Shown here in pieces: positions 6,652 through 12,640 of a stretch of 12,640 nt of DNA. Source of the DNA: JBMNOU01 sp050943215 (lineage in GTDB: Bacteria; Bacillota; Clostridia; Christensenellales; SZUA-584). The stretch covers positions 1 through 12,640 of the forward strand of contig JBMNOU010000050.1 of NCBI GenBank assembly GCA_050943215.1, in the 5' to 3' direction. Made by a program: the position numbers and the translations under genes. The first letter of the stretch is position 1. Each line of letters opens with the position of its first letter. The notes under the pieces were generated by a model. The model saw only the letters and a program-made list of their open reading frames with translations. It was not told where the DNA came from and did no database searches.

Positions 6652-9240
6652 ATGAATATCGACAAATTCACCGAAAAAGCAACGTCCGTTATCTCAGCAG
6701 CCCAGAAAAAAGCTGTCCGGTTAGGGCACCAGCAGATAGACGGCGAACATATACACTATGCGCTGGCAGCCCAGCAGGGTGGACTGATTCCAAAGCTGAT
6801 TGGTTATATGGGGCACGACATCGTGCTTTATATAAATGATATCGAACGTCAGCTAGGTAAACTGCCCAAGATCCAAGGCAGTGCCGCATCCGTTTATATG
6901 TCGCGTCGTTTTAACGAAATTTTGATTAACGCTCAAGACGAAGCAAAACGGTTTAAAGACGAATATATCGGCGTTGAACACCTGTTTATTGCGCTCTTGA
7001 AAGAGCGCAGCACGCCGTCGCAAATAATATTCAAACGATATGGCATAACACTTGAAAACTTTATGGCCGCGCTATCAAAGGTGCGCAGCAATCAGCGTAT
7101 CACGTCCCAGAATCCCGAAGAAACATATGATTCATTAAAGCGTTTCGGGCGCGATCTTGTAGACCTTGCCCGGCAGGGAAAGATCGATCCTGTTATCGGT
7201 CGGGATGCCGAGATTCGCCGTGCGATACGAATACTCTCGCGGCGGACCAAGAACAATCCCGTGTTGATCGGAGAACCGGGCGTCGGCAAAACAGCCGTTG
7301 TGGAGGGCCTCGCACAGCGAATACTTGCAGGTGATGTTCCCGAGGGCCTAAGAGACAAAACGATATTTGCTCTTGACATGGGTGCGCTGATCGCGGGCGC
7401 TAAATACAGAGGCGAATTTGAAGAGCGTCTAAAAGCGGTTCTCAGCGACGTCAACCAATCGAACGGTCAGATCATACTGTTTATCGATGAGCTGCATAGT
7501 ATTGTGGGTGCGGGCAAAGCGGAAGGTGCTATGGACGCGGGAAATATTTTAAAGCCGATGCTTGCAAGGGGTGAACTACATTGTATCGGAGCAACCACGC
7601 TTGATGAATACCGCAAATATATTGAAAAAGACGCGGCGCTCGAGCGCCGGTTCCAGCCGATACTCGTTGATGCGCCCAGCGTTGAGGATACAATCTCGAT
7701 ACTCCGCGGACTCAAGGAACGTTTCGAGATACATCATGGCGTCAGAATCACCGATGGGGCGCTAATCGCGTGCGCGGTGCTTTCCGACCGGTACATATCC
7801 GACCGTTTTCTGCCCGACAAGGCGATTGACCTAATGGATGAGGCGGCGGCGATGATCAGGACCGAAATAGACAGCATGCCGACCGAGCTTGACGAGATAT
7901 CAAGGCGCGTAATGCAGCTTGAGATCGAGCGTCAAGCACTCAAAAAAGAAACCGATCCGGCATCCAAAACACGGCTTGCCACACTAGAAAAAGAACTAGC
8001 TACCCAAAAAGAACTATCCGACAAGATGAAAGCACAGTGGGAGCTCGAAAAAGTAGGCATCCAGCGCGAGAAAGATTTAAGACAAAAGATCGAGGATACT
8101 AGACGTCAAATCGAAGAAGCAAAGCGGCAGTACGATCTAGAAAAGGCAGCAAAGTTCGAATATGGTGAACTGCCGGTGCTCGAGAAGCAGCTAGAGGCTG
8201 AAAAGAAACGCAACAAGCAGAACGGCAACGAGCTGCTTAAAGAGGAAGTCACAGAAGAAGAAATTGCCGATATCGTATCAAAATGGACTGGTATTCCTGT
8301 TTCCAAGCTGGTCGAGAAGGAAAAGGATAAACTGCTCAATCTGGAGGGTATACTTCACCTGCGGGTAATCGGGCAGGACAAAGCAGTCAAAGCTGTCAGC
8401 GATGCAGTGATTCGCGCGCGATCGGGCCTTAAAGACTTAAACAGACCAATCGGGTCATTCATCTTCCTTGGCCCCACAGGCGTCGGCAAAACAGAACTCG
8501 CAAAAGCAATATCCGAGGCGCTTTTTGACAGCGACGAGAACATGGTGCGGATCGATATGTCCGAATATATGGAAAAACACTCGGTAGCGAGGTTGATCGG
8601 TGCACCGCCGGGATACGTAGGTTATGAAGAAGGTGGACAGCTAACCGAAGCTGTTAGACGCAAACCATACTGCGTAATACTATTTGACGAGATTGAGAAG
8701 GCGCATCATGATGTGTTCAACGTACTTTTACAGTTGCTCGATGATGGGCATTTGACAGATAGCCAGGGACGGACGGTTAACTTTAAAAATACTGTCGTTA
8801 TAATGACATCCAACATCGGCAGCGAGTATCTATTAAACGGCATTGATGAAACGGGTGAGTTAAGTGACGAAACCCACAGCCGTGTCATGGGTGACCTGAA
8901 TCGCCATTTCCGTCCCGAGTTTTTAAACCGGGTGGACGACATCGTGCTGTTCCGCCCGCTGAAAAAGGACGATATCATCAGGATCATTGATCTTTCTCTG
9001 GCACAGATTCAAAAGCGGCTCGATGACCGCCGAATCGAGCTGAATGTAACTGAAGCGGCAAAAAATACGATCGCGGATAAATCGTATACGCCGGTATTCG
9101 GCGCAAGACCAGTAAAACGGTATCTGCAGCGGTTCGTCGAGACCGAGATCGGCAAGCTCATTATCAAAGGTGATTTGAGTGAAGGCCAAAGCATTTTGAT
9201 CGATTCGGCCGACGGTGAGCTAAAGATCAGTATAGGATAA
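6652..9240 (+). CDS. clpB: ATP-dependent protein disaggregase ClpB
   Basis: Full-length 862-residue Hsp100, cytoplasmic hexameric disaggregase that works with DnaK/DnaJ. Residues 1-145 are the double Clp_N domain. The first AAA+ ring has Walker A GEPGVGKT (207-214), Walker B LFIDE (near 276-280) and pore loop KYRG (251-254). Residues about 405-525 form the long, charged coiled-coil M-domain diagnostic of ClpB and absent from ClpA; a short M-domain would have suggested ClpC. The second ring has Walker A GPTGVGKT (607-614), pore loop GYVG (654-657) and Walker B VILFDE (675-680), then the C-terminal D2-small domain with GARPVKRYLQ. No ClpP-binding IGF/L loop is evident, as expected for ClpB. AAAGGAGG lies about 8 bases before the ATG, inside the end of the J-protein gene. 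All catalytic motifs appear intact. Confidence 0.97.
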   Translation: MNIDKFTEKATSVISAAQKKAVRLGHQQIDGEHIHYALAAQQGGLIPKLIGYMGHDIVLYINDIERQLGKLPKIQGSAASVYMSRRFNEILINAQDEAKRFKDEYIGVEHLFIALLKERSTPSQIIFKRYGITLENFMAALSKVRSNQRITSQNPEETYDSLKRFGRDLVDLARQGKIDPVIGRDAEIRRAIRILSRRTKNNPVLIGEPGVGKTAVVEGLAQRILAGDVPEGLRDKTIFALDMGALIAGAKYRGEFEERLKAVLSDVNQSNGQIILFIDELHSIVGAGKAEGAMDAGNILKPMLARGELHCIGATTLDEYRKYIEKDAALERRFQPILVDAPSVEDTISILRGLKERFEIHHGVRITDGALIACAVLSDRYISDRFLPDKAIDLMDEAAAMIRTEIDSMPTELDEISRRVMQLEIERQALKKETDPASKTRLATLEKELATQKELSDKMKAQWELEKVGIQREKDLRQKIEDTRRQIEEAKRQYDLEKAAKFEYGELPVLEKQLEAEKKRNKQNGNELLKEEVTEEEIADIVSKWTGIPVSKLVEKEKDKLLNLEGILHLRVIGQDKAVKAVSDAVIRARSGLKDLNRPIGSFIFLGPTGVGKTELAKAISEALFDSDENMVRIDMSEYMEKHSVARLIGAPPGYVGYEEGGQLTEAVRRKPYCVILFDEIEKAHHDVFNVLLQLLDDGHLTDSQGRTVNFKNTVVIMTSNIGSEYLLNGIDETGELSDETHSRVMGDLNRHFRPEFLNRVDDIVLFRPLKKDDIIRIIDLSLAQIQKRLDDRRIELNVTEAAKNTIADKSYTPVFGARPVKRYLQRFVETEIGKLIIKGDLSEGQSILIDSADGELKISIG

Positions 9241-9274
9241 TAACGCATACTTTTTTTAGCTCTGCTATCAGCAA

Positions 9275-9309
9275 TAAGACATCCGGACAGTATTTGCCCG
9301 GATGTCTTA
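9275..9309. terminator. Strong hairpin between convergent clpB and YmaF-like genes
   Basis: A perfect 12-bp stem (9275-9286 with 9298-9309) and 11-base loop, 35 bases after the clpB stop and 12 bases from the YmaF-like stop. Position suggests a shared terminator, but neither side has a good T-run: plus reads CTTAAAAAC and minus reads CTTATTGC. It may act as a weak terminator or mainly as a 3'-end stabiliser. Confidence 0.55.
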
Positions 9310-9321
9310 AAAACAGCTTTA

Positions 9322-9767
9322 CTAATAACAATATGATTCGCCGATCGGATCTTCAATAAGTGTTGCGACCCGAAACCTATGCCGGTGTCCGTCATCTATC
9401 GTAGTGACGGATTCAAGAAAATGCACATGCCTATCATCTACTCTTACTCCCCGGCCCGTTACTCCGAAAAATTCATGGAAATGGTCTTCGTAGTTGTCCG
9501 TGCGAAAAAACACATCATGAACATGGTCAAGGCCTCTGTCCCCGTTTCTACTGTCATCTCTTCTATAGGCTATGCAGGGAGATGTTTTTCTAGGTTCTCG
9601 ACCGTGGCAAAACGGTGGTTGTGAGGGTATGTCTCCTGTTGCGCAATCTGCGTAGCGCCCTGTACTTCATGCACATGTTCCTCATCGCTTTGGCCCCATT
9701 CATCGAACATATCCCGTTCTTCACGGCGAAATCTTTCTTGCCCGCGTTCATTTCTGAAGTAATACAT
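9322..9767 (-). pseudogene. YmaF-like His-rich protein gene, split by a one-base frameshift
   Basis: Read from the start at 9767 (AAAGGAG about 10 bases upstream), the frame gives HVHEVQGATQIAQQETYPHNHRF and runs into TAG at 9570 after 65 residues. The next frame then carries the rest: HVHDVFFRTDNYEDHFHEFF, VRVDDRHVHFLESV, DDGHRHRFRVATLIEDP, ending at 9322. Together these are the repeated H-x-H motifs in the order seen in YmaF-family proteins of Firmicutes. The whole interval is 446 bases, one short of a multiple of three, and adding one base near 9596-9602 restores about 148 residues. The His pairs suggest metal binding; the function of YmaF is not established. Either a true loss-of-function mutation or a sequencing error is possible. 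A ribosomal frameshift is less likely, since no slippery heptamer is evident. Confidence 0.7.
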
Positions 9768-9810
9768 ATCTTATAGCTCCTTTACTTGCTCTCATATAAA
9801 ATCTTCTTAT

Positions 9811-9831
9811 ATTATTAAACAATTTAATAAT
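9811..9831. promoter_or_regulatory. Palindrome in the YmaF-like gene promoter region
   Basis: Perfect inverted repeat ATTATTAAA-CAA-TTTAATAAT. On the minus strand it covers TTGTTT, a possible -35 box with TTATAT 17 bases on, about 45 bases upstream of the YmaF-like start. Placement fits an operator for a dimeric repressor. The flanking minus strand sequence TGATAATTATTA resembles a PerR/Fur half-site, but AT-richness makes this weak. Confidence 0.3.
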
Positions 9832-9879
9832 TATCATTGAACATATTTATTTATAGTGTATTCAAAATAAAATTCAAAC

Positions 9880-10131
9880 GTGTTGATTCCCAATGGTATA
9901 GAAGAGTATAAATTCGTAGAATATGGCAATCCTCTCTATGTCCTTTTGATTTTACCCAACATCAATGCCTTTGAGGAATCGTAAGCTAACAGTAAATATA
10001 AGGCTTACGAAAAAAATGCAAAAGCAATGCATAAAGACTTTATTTAAGAAGCATTAAAAAATATTGATAAATACAAATACTCCATTATCTTTTGCCCGAT
10101 ATGCGGCAATATTAAAAGCGCAATACCATAA
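9880..10131 (+). pseudogene. Possible decayed coding frame, unidentified
   Basis: One plus-strand frame reads like protein but is broken by in-frame TAA codons at 9982, 10045 and 10129. It gives VLIPNGIEEYKFVEYG and on to ILPNINAFEES, then ANSKYKAYEKNAKAMHKDFI, then EALKNIDKYKYSIIFCPICG and NIKSAIP. The last segment has a CPxC pair like a zinc ribbon. The two internal stops could each come from CAA by one transition. There is no convincing start codon or ribosome site. I recognise no family. It could be a chance reading of spacer sequence. Apart from this frame, the 9768-10239 gap holds the palindrome at 9811 and the coat operon terminator. Confidence 0.3.
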
Positions 10132-10187
10132 CCACGGCTAATACAGCTCAAACTTCGTCAAATACAAAGGTGTCAATCAATATATAC

Positions 10188-10218
10188 AAAAAGGCCGGTG
10201 GGTTCACACCAGCCTTTT
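10188..10218 (-). terminator. Terminator of the spore coat operon
   Basis: Stem AAAAGGC/GCCTTTT (10189-10195 with 10212-10218), one mismatch, then GGTG/CACC (10197-10200 with 10207-10210) around a 6-base loop. On the minus strand it ends in five T, 22 bases after the stop of the second coat gene. Confidence 0.85.
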
Positions 10219-10239
10219 CTGCCATCCTTAAATATACTG

Positions 10240-10554
10240 TTACCAGCTGCTCATGTTGCCACTGCTTCCCCCAAATTCTGACCGGACCTGATTGACTTCG
10301 CTATCGTCCGCCATTGTGGCCGGCTGATAGTATCCCTTCGACTGAGCTATCTTATACAGCTCATACTGTGACGTTTCACAGCTGTTTCTGATTTGCTGAA
10401 TAGCTGACCGTAGCTGAGGGCTGGAACATTCGGATATGACATTCGCATATGTTGTCAGACTGCTTTTGACCGAAGCCAGCGCGTCATTAACCATTACTTT
10501 TTCCTGCAGGCCTGCGCCTTGCATACTGCTTCCATGAGTGTTGCTTACGTGCAT
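10240..10554 (-). CDS. CotF-family spore coat protein
   Basis: A 104-residue protein. The core MVNDALASVKSSLTTYANVISECSSPQLRSAIQQIRNSCETSQYELYKIAQSKGYYQP (residues about 21-78, quoted here only as the region) matches the clostridial CotF-like coat family: a helical hairpin with the YELYKIAQSKGYYQPA ending. It has a Ser/Gly-rich N-terminus (NTHGSSMQGAG) and a disordered C-terminal tail (GGSSGNMSSW). There is no signal peptide or membrane segment, consistent with assembly in the mother cell. AGGAGG lies 7 bases upstream of the ATG. It starts 11 bases after the smaller coat gene, so the two form an operon ending at the 10188-10218 hairpin. Expression should be under a mother-cell sigma factor, but I cannot identify its promoter with confidence. 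It is good evidence that the organism belongs to an endospore-forming lineage. Confidence 0.85.
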   Translation of the reverse strand: MHVSNTHGSSMQGAGLQEKVMVNDALASVKSSLTTYANVISECSSPQLRSAIQQIRNSCETSQYELYKIAQSKGYYQPATMADDSEVNQVRSEFGGSSGNMSSW

Positions 10555-10565
10555 GGTATTGCCTC

Positions 10566-10751
10566 CTAACCTAGAAATGACAGCAACTGCTGCTTTGTTC
10601 TTTGAGCATCCTGTGCGGATTTTTCAAAATATGATCTGACCTGCGGGTCAGTCGACTGTTGGGCGTATGTCTGCATTTTCTGCATTGCGGTATCATGTGC
10701 CCCAATTAGGTGTCTGAGATTTTGTAATTCCAGCTTATTTAATTGCGACAT
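10566..10751 (-). CDS. Small CotF-like spore coat protein
   Basis: A 61-residue, helix-forming protein (LNKLELQNLRHLIGAHDTAM then KMQTYAQQSTDPQVRSYFEK and AQDAQRTKQQLLSFLG). The pattern of an N-terminal ELxNLRHLI helix, a TDPQVRxxFEKxAQ turn and a final QQLLSFL matches the short partner that usually precedes a CotF gene in clostridia. It contains no Cys, no signal peptide and no membrane helix. AAAGGAG is about 9 bases before the start. It is the first gene of the two-gene coat unit. The likely role is as a minor structural coat or inter-coat protein; the ferritin-like helical look is shared with its neighbour. Family call is by recognition of sequence pattern, without a database search. Confidence 0.75.
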   Translation of the reverse strand: MSQLNKLELQNLRHLIGAHDTAMQKMQTYAQQSTDPQVRSYFEKSAQDAQRTKQQLLSFLG

Positions 10752-10803
10752 AAATAAGGCTCCTTTCTTTTTTTCATAGATTATTATCCTTAATTAAATT
10801 TTA

Positions 10804-10847
10804 ATTATGCAGAAAATAAAAATTTAAGATAATTATTATGCGGAAAA
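10804..10847 (-). repeat. Direct repeat upstream of the spore coat operon
   Basis: TTTTCCGCATAAT (10835-10847, minus strand) and TTTTCTGCATAAT (10804-10816) differ at one position and are spaced 31 bases start to start, about three helical turns. They lie about 53-96 bases before the first coat gene. The CATAAT core resembles the -10 of sporulation sigma factors, so they may be tandem promoter elements or activator sites. Confidence 0.45.
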
Positions 10848-10905
10848 GTTTAAAGGTTATTTGTTTTGGTTAATCTCTGACTTTTTTATATAGATCTCCA
10901 GATAT

Positions 10906-10942
10906 AAAAAGACGGTGACGCTAATTGGCGTACCGTCTTTTT
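10906..10942. terminator. Terminator of the ABC transporter operon
   Basis: An 11-bp stem (10906-10916 with 10932-10942) extended by ACGC/GCGT (10918-10921 with 10928-10931) after one bulged base. T-runs follow in both directions. It lies 26 bases after the permease stop, so its main role is ending the sugar transporter transcript. Confidence 0.88.
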
Positions 10943-10968
10943 ATTATTATATTTAATTATATGCAAGA

Positions 10969-12144
10969 TTAATTTGCAGAAGCCACTTTTGATTTTGTCA
11001 TAACGTCAAACAGCACAGCTAAAATCAAGACCATACCTTTAAGCGCTTGCTGGAATTCGATACCAAGGCTCAAAAGCGACATGCCGTTATTCATAACGCC
11101 CATGATCAAAGCACCGACGATTGCTCCTGCGATTGTGCCGATACCGCCGCTTGAAGATGCGCCGCCGATAAAACAAGCTGCAATGGCGTCAAGTTCGAAT
11201 CCGTCGCCAGCCGTTGGCGTTGCATAGTTGCATCTGGCAGTATATGCGATACCCGCAACAGCGGCCATCAAACCCATATTAACAAATACAGCAAAGTTTA
11301 TTCTCTTGACCTTAATTCCTGAAAGCAGCGCAGCCCTTTCATTCCCACCTAAAGCGTAAACGCGCCGACCAATAACCGTTTTGTTCCCTAGGAAAGAATA
11401 TATCGCTATTAAAACCGCTAGCAGTACTAACACATTTGGGATCCCTCGATGAGATGCCAATATGAAAGAGAATCCGATAATTACAACTGACATGATTAAA
11501 ATCTGTGCAATAAAGATTCTCAAGCTACTGATTTCAAAACCGTATTTTTTTCTGCGGTTTCTTTTTCTAAGAGCGGCCTGTATATATATTAATGCGGCAA
11601 TAACACCAATTATAACCGTTAACCACTTCAATGAATCTTCGGTTGCAAAAGGATCAGGCAAGAAATTTAGGCTGATACCGCTAAAAAAACCAGGAAACGG
11701 CCCTATTGATGATGATTTTAACACAAGAAGCATAAGCCCTTTGAAAATGAGCATGTTGCCCAGGGTCACAACAAATGCCGGTATCCTAAGATAAGCAATC
11801 CACATGCCTTCCCATGCCCCCAGTAGACAGCCAATAATTAGCAACAATATAATTGATAGTATTGGATCCCAACCCCATATAACCATAAAGGTTCCGGCTA
11901 AAGATCCAATCAAAGCGACAGCGGAACCAACCGATAAATCGAATGCCCCGGCAACGATGACAAACAGCATACCGATACCAAGAATAATGATATGGGCATT
12001 CTGTAGTACTATATTTGTAAGATTCAACGGAGTTAACATCAACCCGTCCGTCAATATTGCAAATAAAATTATAATTACGATAAGCGCGATAATCATTGCA
12101 TATTGGCGGATATTTCGACTAAAAAGTTTTTTTACTTCTCCCAC
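10969..12144 (-). CDS. Sugar ABC transporter permease (MmsB/GguB/XylH-like)
   Basis: A 391-residue integral membrane protein of the BPD_transp_2 family (RbsC-type), with about ten hydrophobic segments, for example YAMIIALIVIIILFAIL, LGIGMLFVIVAG and MVLILAVLFDVM. The family loop ALGGNERAALLSGI, which contacts the ATPase, and the late ELDAIAACFIGGASSSGGIG stretch are both present. The insertion after the fourth segment with a basic patch (ALRKRNRRKKYGFEISS) is typical of the longer xylose/multiple monosaccharide permeases rather than RbsC. The best start is GTG at 12144 (VGEVKKLF), with GGGGAGG 8 bases upstream; an in-frame TTG at 12171 is possible but overlaps that ribosome site. It is downstream of its ATPase gene in the usual order: binding protein, ATPase, permease. 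The permease forms the pore; the sugar is probably a pentose or hexose but not readable from sequence. Confidence 0.9.
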   Translation of the reverse strand: MGEVKKLFSRNIRQYAMIIALIVIIILFAILTDGLMLTPLNLTNIVLQNAHIIILGIGMLFVIVAGAFDLSVGSAVALIGSLAGTFMVIWGWDPILSIILLLIIGCLLGAWEGMWIAYLRIPAFVVTLGNMLIFKGLMLLVLKSSSIGPFPGFFSGISLNFLPDPFATEDSLKWLTVIIGVIAALIYIQAALRKRNRRKKYGFEISSLRIFIAQILIMSVVIIGFSFILASHRGIPNVLVLLAVLIAIYSFLGNKTVIGRRVYALGGNERAALLSGIKVKRINFAVFVNMGLMAAVAGIAYTARCNYATPTAGDGFELDAIAACFIGGASSSGGIGTIAGAIVGALIMGVMNNGMSLLSLGIEFQQALKGMVLILAVLFDVMTKSKVASAN

Positions 12145-12173
12145 GTTTATTTCCTCCCCATTTTTACACAAAA

Positions 12174-12640
12174 TCAGCTAACGATACATTTCATAATAGC
12201 TTCCTGGGAAACTTCCCCTCTACTCAGTTCCCCTTTTATCCTACCATCGCTCATAACATATATCCTGTCACACATGCCGATGAGTTCTTCCATTTCAGAT
12301 GATATCATAATGATACCTTTTCCTTTTTCAGTCAGATCGTTGATAATTGTATAAATCTCATATTTTGCTCCGACATCAATTCCACGCGTCGGTTCGTCAA
12401 GAATCAGCAAATCAGGCTCCGTAACAATCCATTTTCCCAATATGACTTTTTGCTGATTACCGCCGCTTAAGTTTCCGACTTTCTCAAAGACATTCGGTGT
12501 TTTAATATTAAGTTTTGTTTTTTGTTCTTCCGCCCTGGATATTTCTTTATATTCACTGATTACCCCATTCTTGGATATTTTATCGAATGCGGCTAATGAA
12601 ATATTTTCTTTAATATCATTAATCAATATTAATCCATATT
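12174..12640 (-). CDS. Sugar ABC transporter ATP-binding protein, C-terminal part (MmsA/GguA/XylG-like)
   Basis: Only the C-terminal 154 residues lie in the window; the gene continues past the right edge. What is visible is the second nucleotide-binding domain of a double-ATPase sugar importer subunit: the entry YGLILINDIKENISLA matches the family's YGLxxxxxIxxNxxL segment, then the signature LSGGNQQK, Walker B LLILDEP with the following TRGIDVGAKYEIY, and the switch-region MISSEMEELIGMCDRIYVM. Long RbsA-type proteins contain two such domains; here the first should be outside. The D2 signature and Walker B look intact. The stop is 29 bases before the preferred permease start, and the GGGGAGG site lies in that gap. 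ATP hydrolysis drives sugar import. Confidence 0.9.
   Translation of the reverse strand, partial: YGLILINDIKENISLAAFDKISKNGVISEYKEISRAEEQKTKLNIKTPNVFEKVGNLSGGNQQKVILGKWIVTEPDLLILDEPTRGIDVGAKYEIYTIINDLTEKGKGIIMISSEMEELIGMCDRIYVMSDGRIKGELSRGEVSQEAIMKCIVS

Noticed and set aside
9570..9610. Programmed ribosomal frameshift in the YmaF-like gene
   Set aside because: I see no slippery heptamer with a following stem, and the family is not known to use frameshifting. Mutation or sequencing error is simpler.
10752..10860. Sporulation sigma (SigK or SigG) promoter for the coat operon
   Set aside because: CATAAT-type -10 matches occur, but no acceptable -35 element is found at the right spacing. The repeat was reported on its own instead.
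12145..12171. TTG start of the permease at 12171
   Set aside because: Its first codons contain the GGGGAGG ribosome site that serves GTG at 12144, and it has no site of its own.
1..12640. CRISPR array, transposase, tRNA or rRNA genes
   Set aside because: Reading both strands I found no regularly spaced repeats, no transposase or integrase motifs and no tRNA- or rRNA-like sequence.

Overview
The window looks like a chromosomal segment of a low-to-moderate GC, endospore-forming anaerobic Firmicute, most likely Clostridia. The evidence is two small CotF-like spore coat genes, a CtsR-type heat-shock operator, a pyrophosphate-type phosphofructokinase, a UroD/MtaA-family protein, a flavin/iron-sulfur oxidoreductase of the 2,4-dienoyl-CoA reductase type, and consistent AGGAGG-type ribosome binding sites. 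I see no rRNA, tRNA, CRISPR array, insertion sequence or prophage, and I found no clearly undescribed system. The most interesting parts are regulatory (a CtsR box in front of a J-protein/ClpB pair) and degenerative (a frameshifted YmaF-like gene next to a stop-riddled frame).

Layout. 153-755 (+): XRE-cupin regulator, ending convergently against the oxidoreductase at a shared hairpin (779-815). 830-2758 (-): OYE-type FMN/4Fe-4S/FAD oxidoreductase. 2965-4212 (-): PPi-type phosphofructokinase with its own promoter (4252-4279) and terminator (2910-2938). 4410-5456 (-): UroD-family protein with a terminator at 4341-4368. These three minus-strand genes face the same way, but each is closed by its own hairpin, so they look like separate transcripts rather than one operon. 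5457-5714: divergent intergenic region with the dnaJ-clpB promoter and CtsR box. 5715-6650 and 6652-9240 (+): class B J-domain protein and ClpB disaggregase, one base apart. 9275-9309: strong hairpin between convergent units. 9322-9767 (-): YmaF-like gene broken by a one-base frameshift. 9880-10131 (+): possible decayed coding frame. 10240-10554 and 10566-10751 (-): two-gene spore coat operon with a terminator. 10969-12144 and 12174-12640 (-): permease and C-terminal part of the ATPase of a monosaccharide ABC importer that continues beyond the right edge.

How the genes fit together. The J-protein and ClpB form a stress-inducible disaggregation module: the J-protein delivers aggregates to DnaK (encoded elsewhere) and ClpB threads them apart. 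The CtsR-like site explains heat induction. The ABC genes import a sugar as part of a cassette whose binding protein should lie upstream, outside the window. The phosphofructokinase can feed glycolysis using PPi, which fits an anaerobe. The oxidoreductase and UroD-family protein are probably catabolic or methyl-transfer enzymes with substrates that cannot be read from sequence. The coat genes are a separate sporulation unit.
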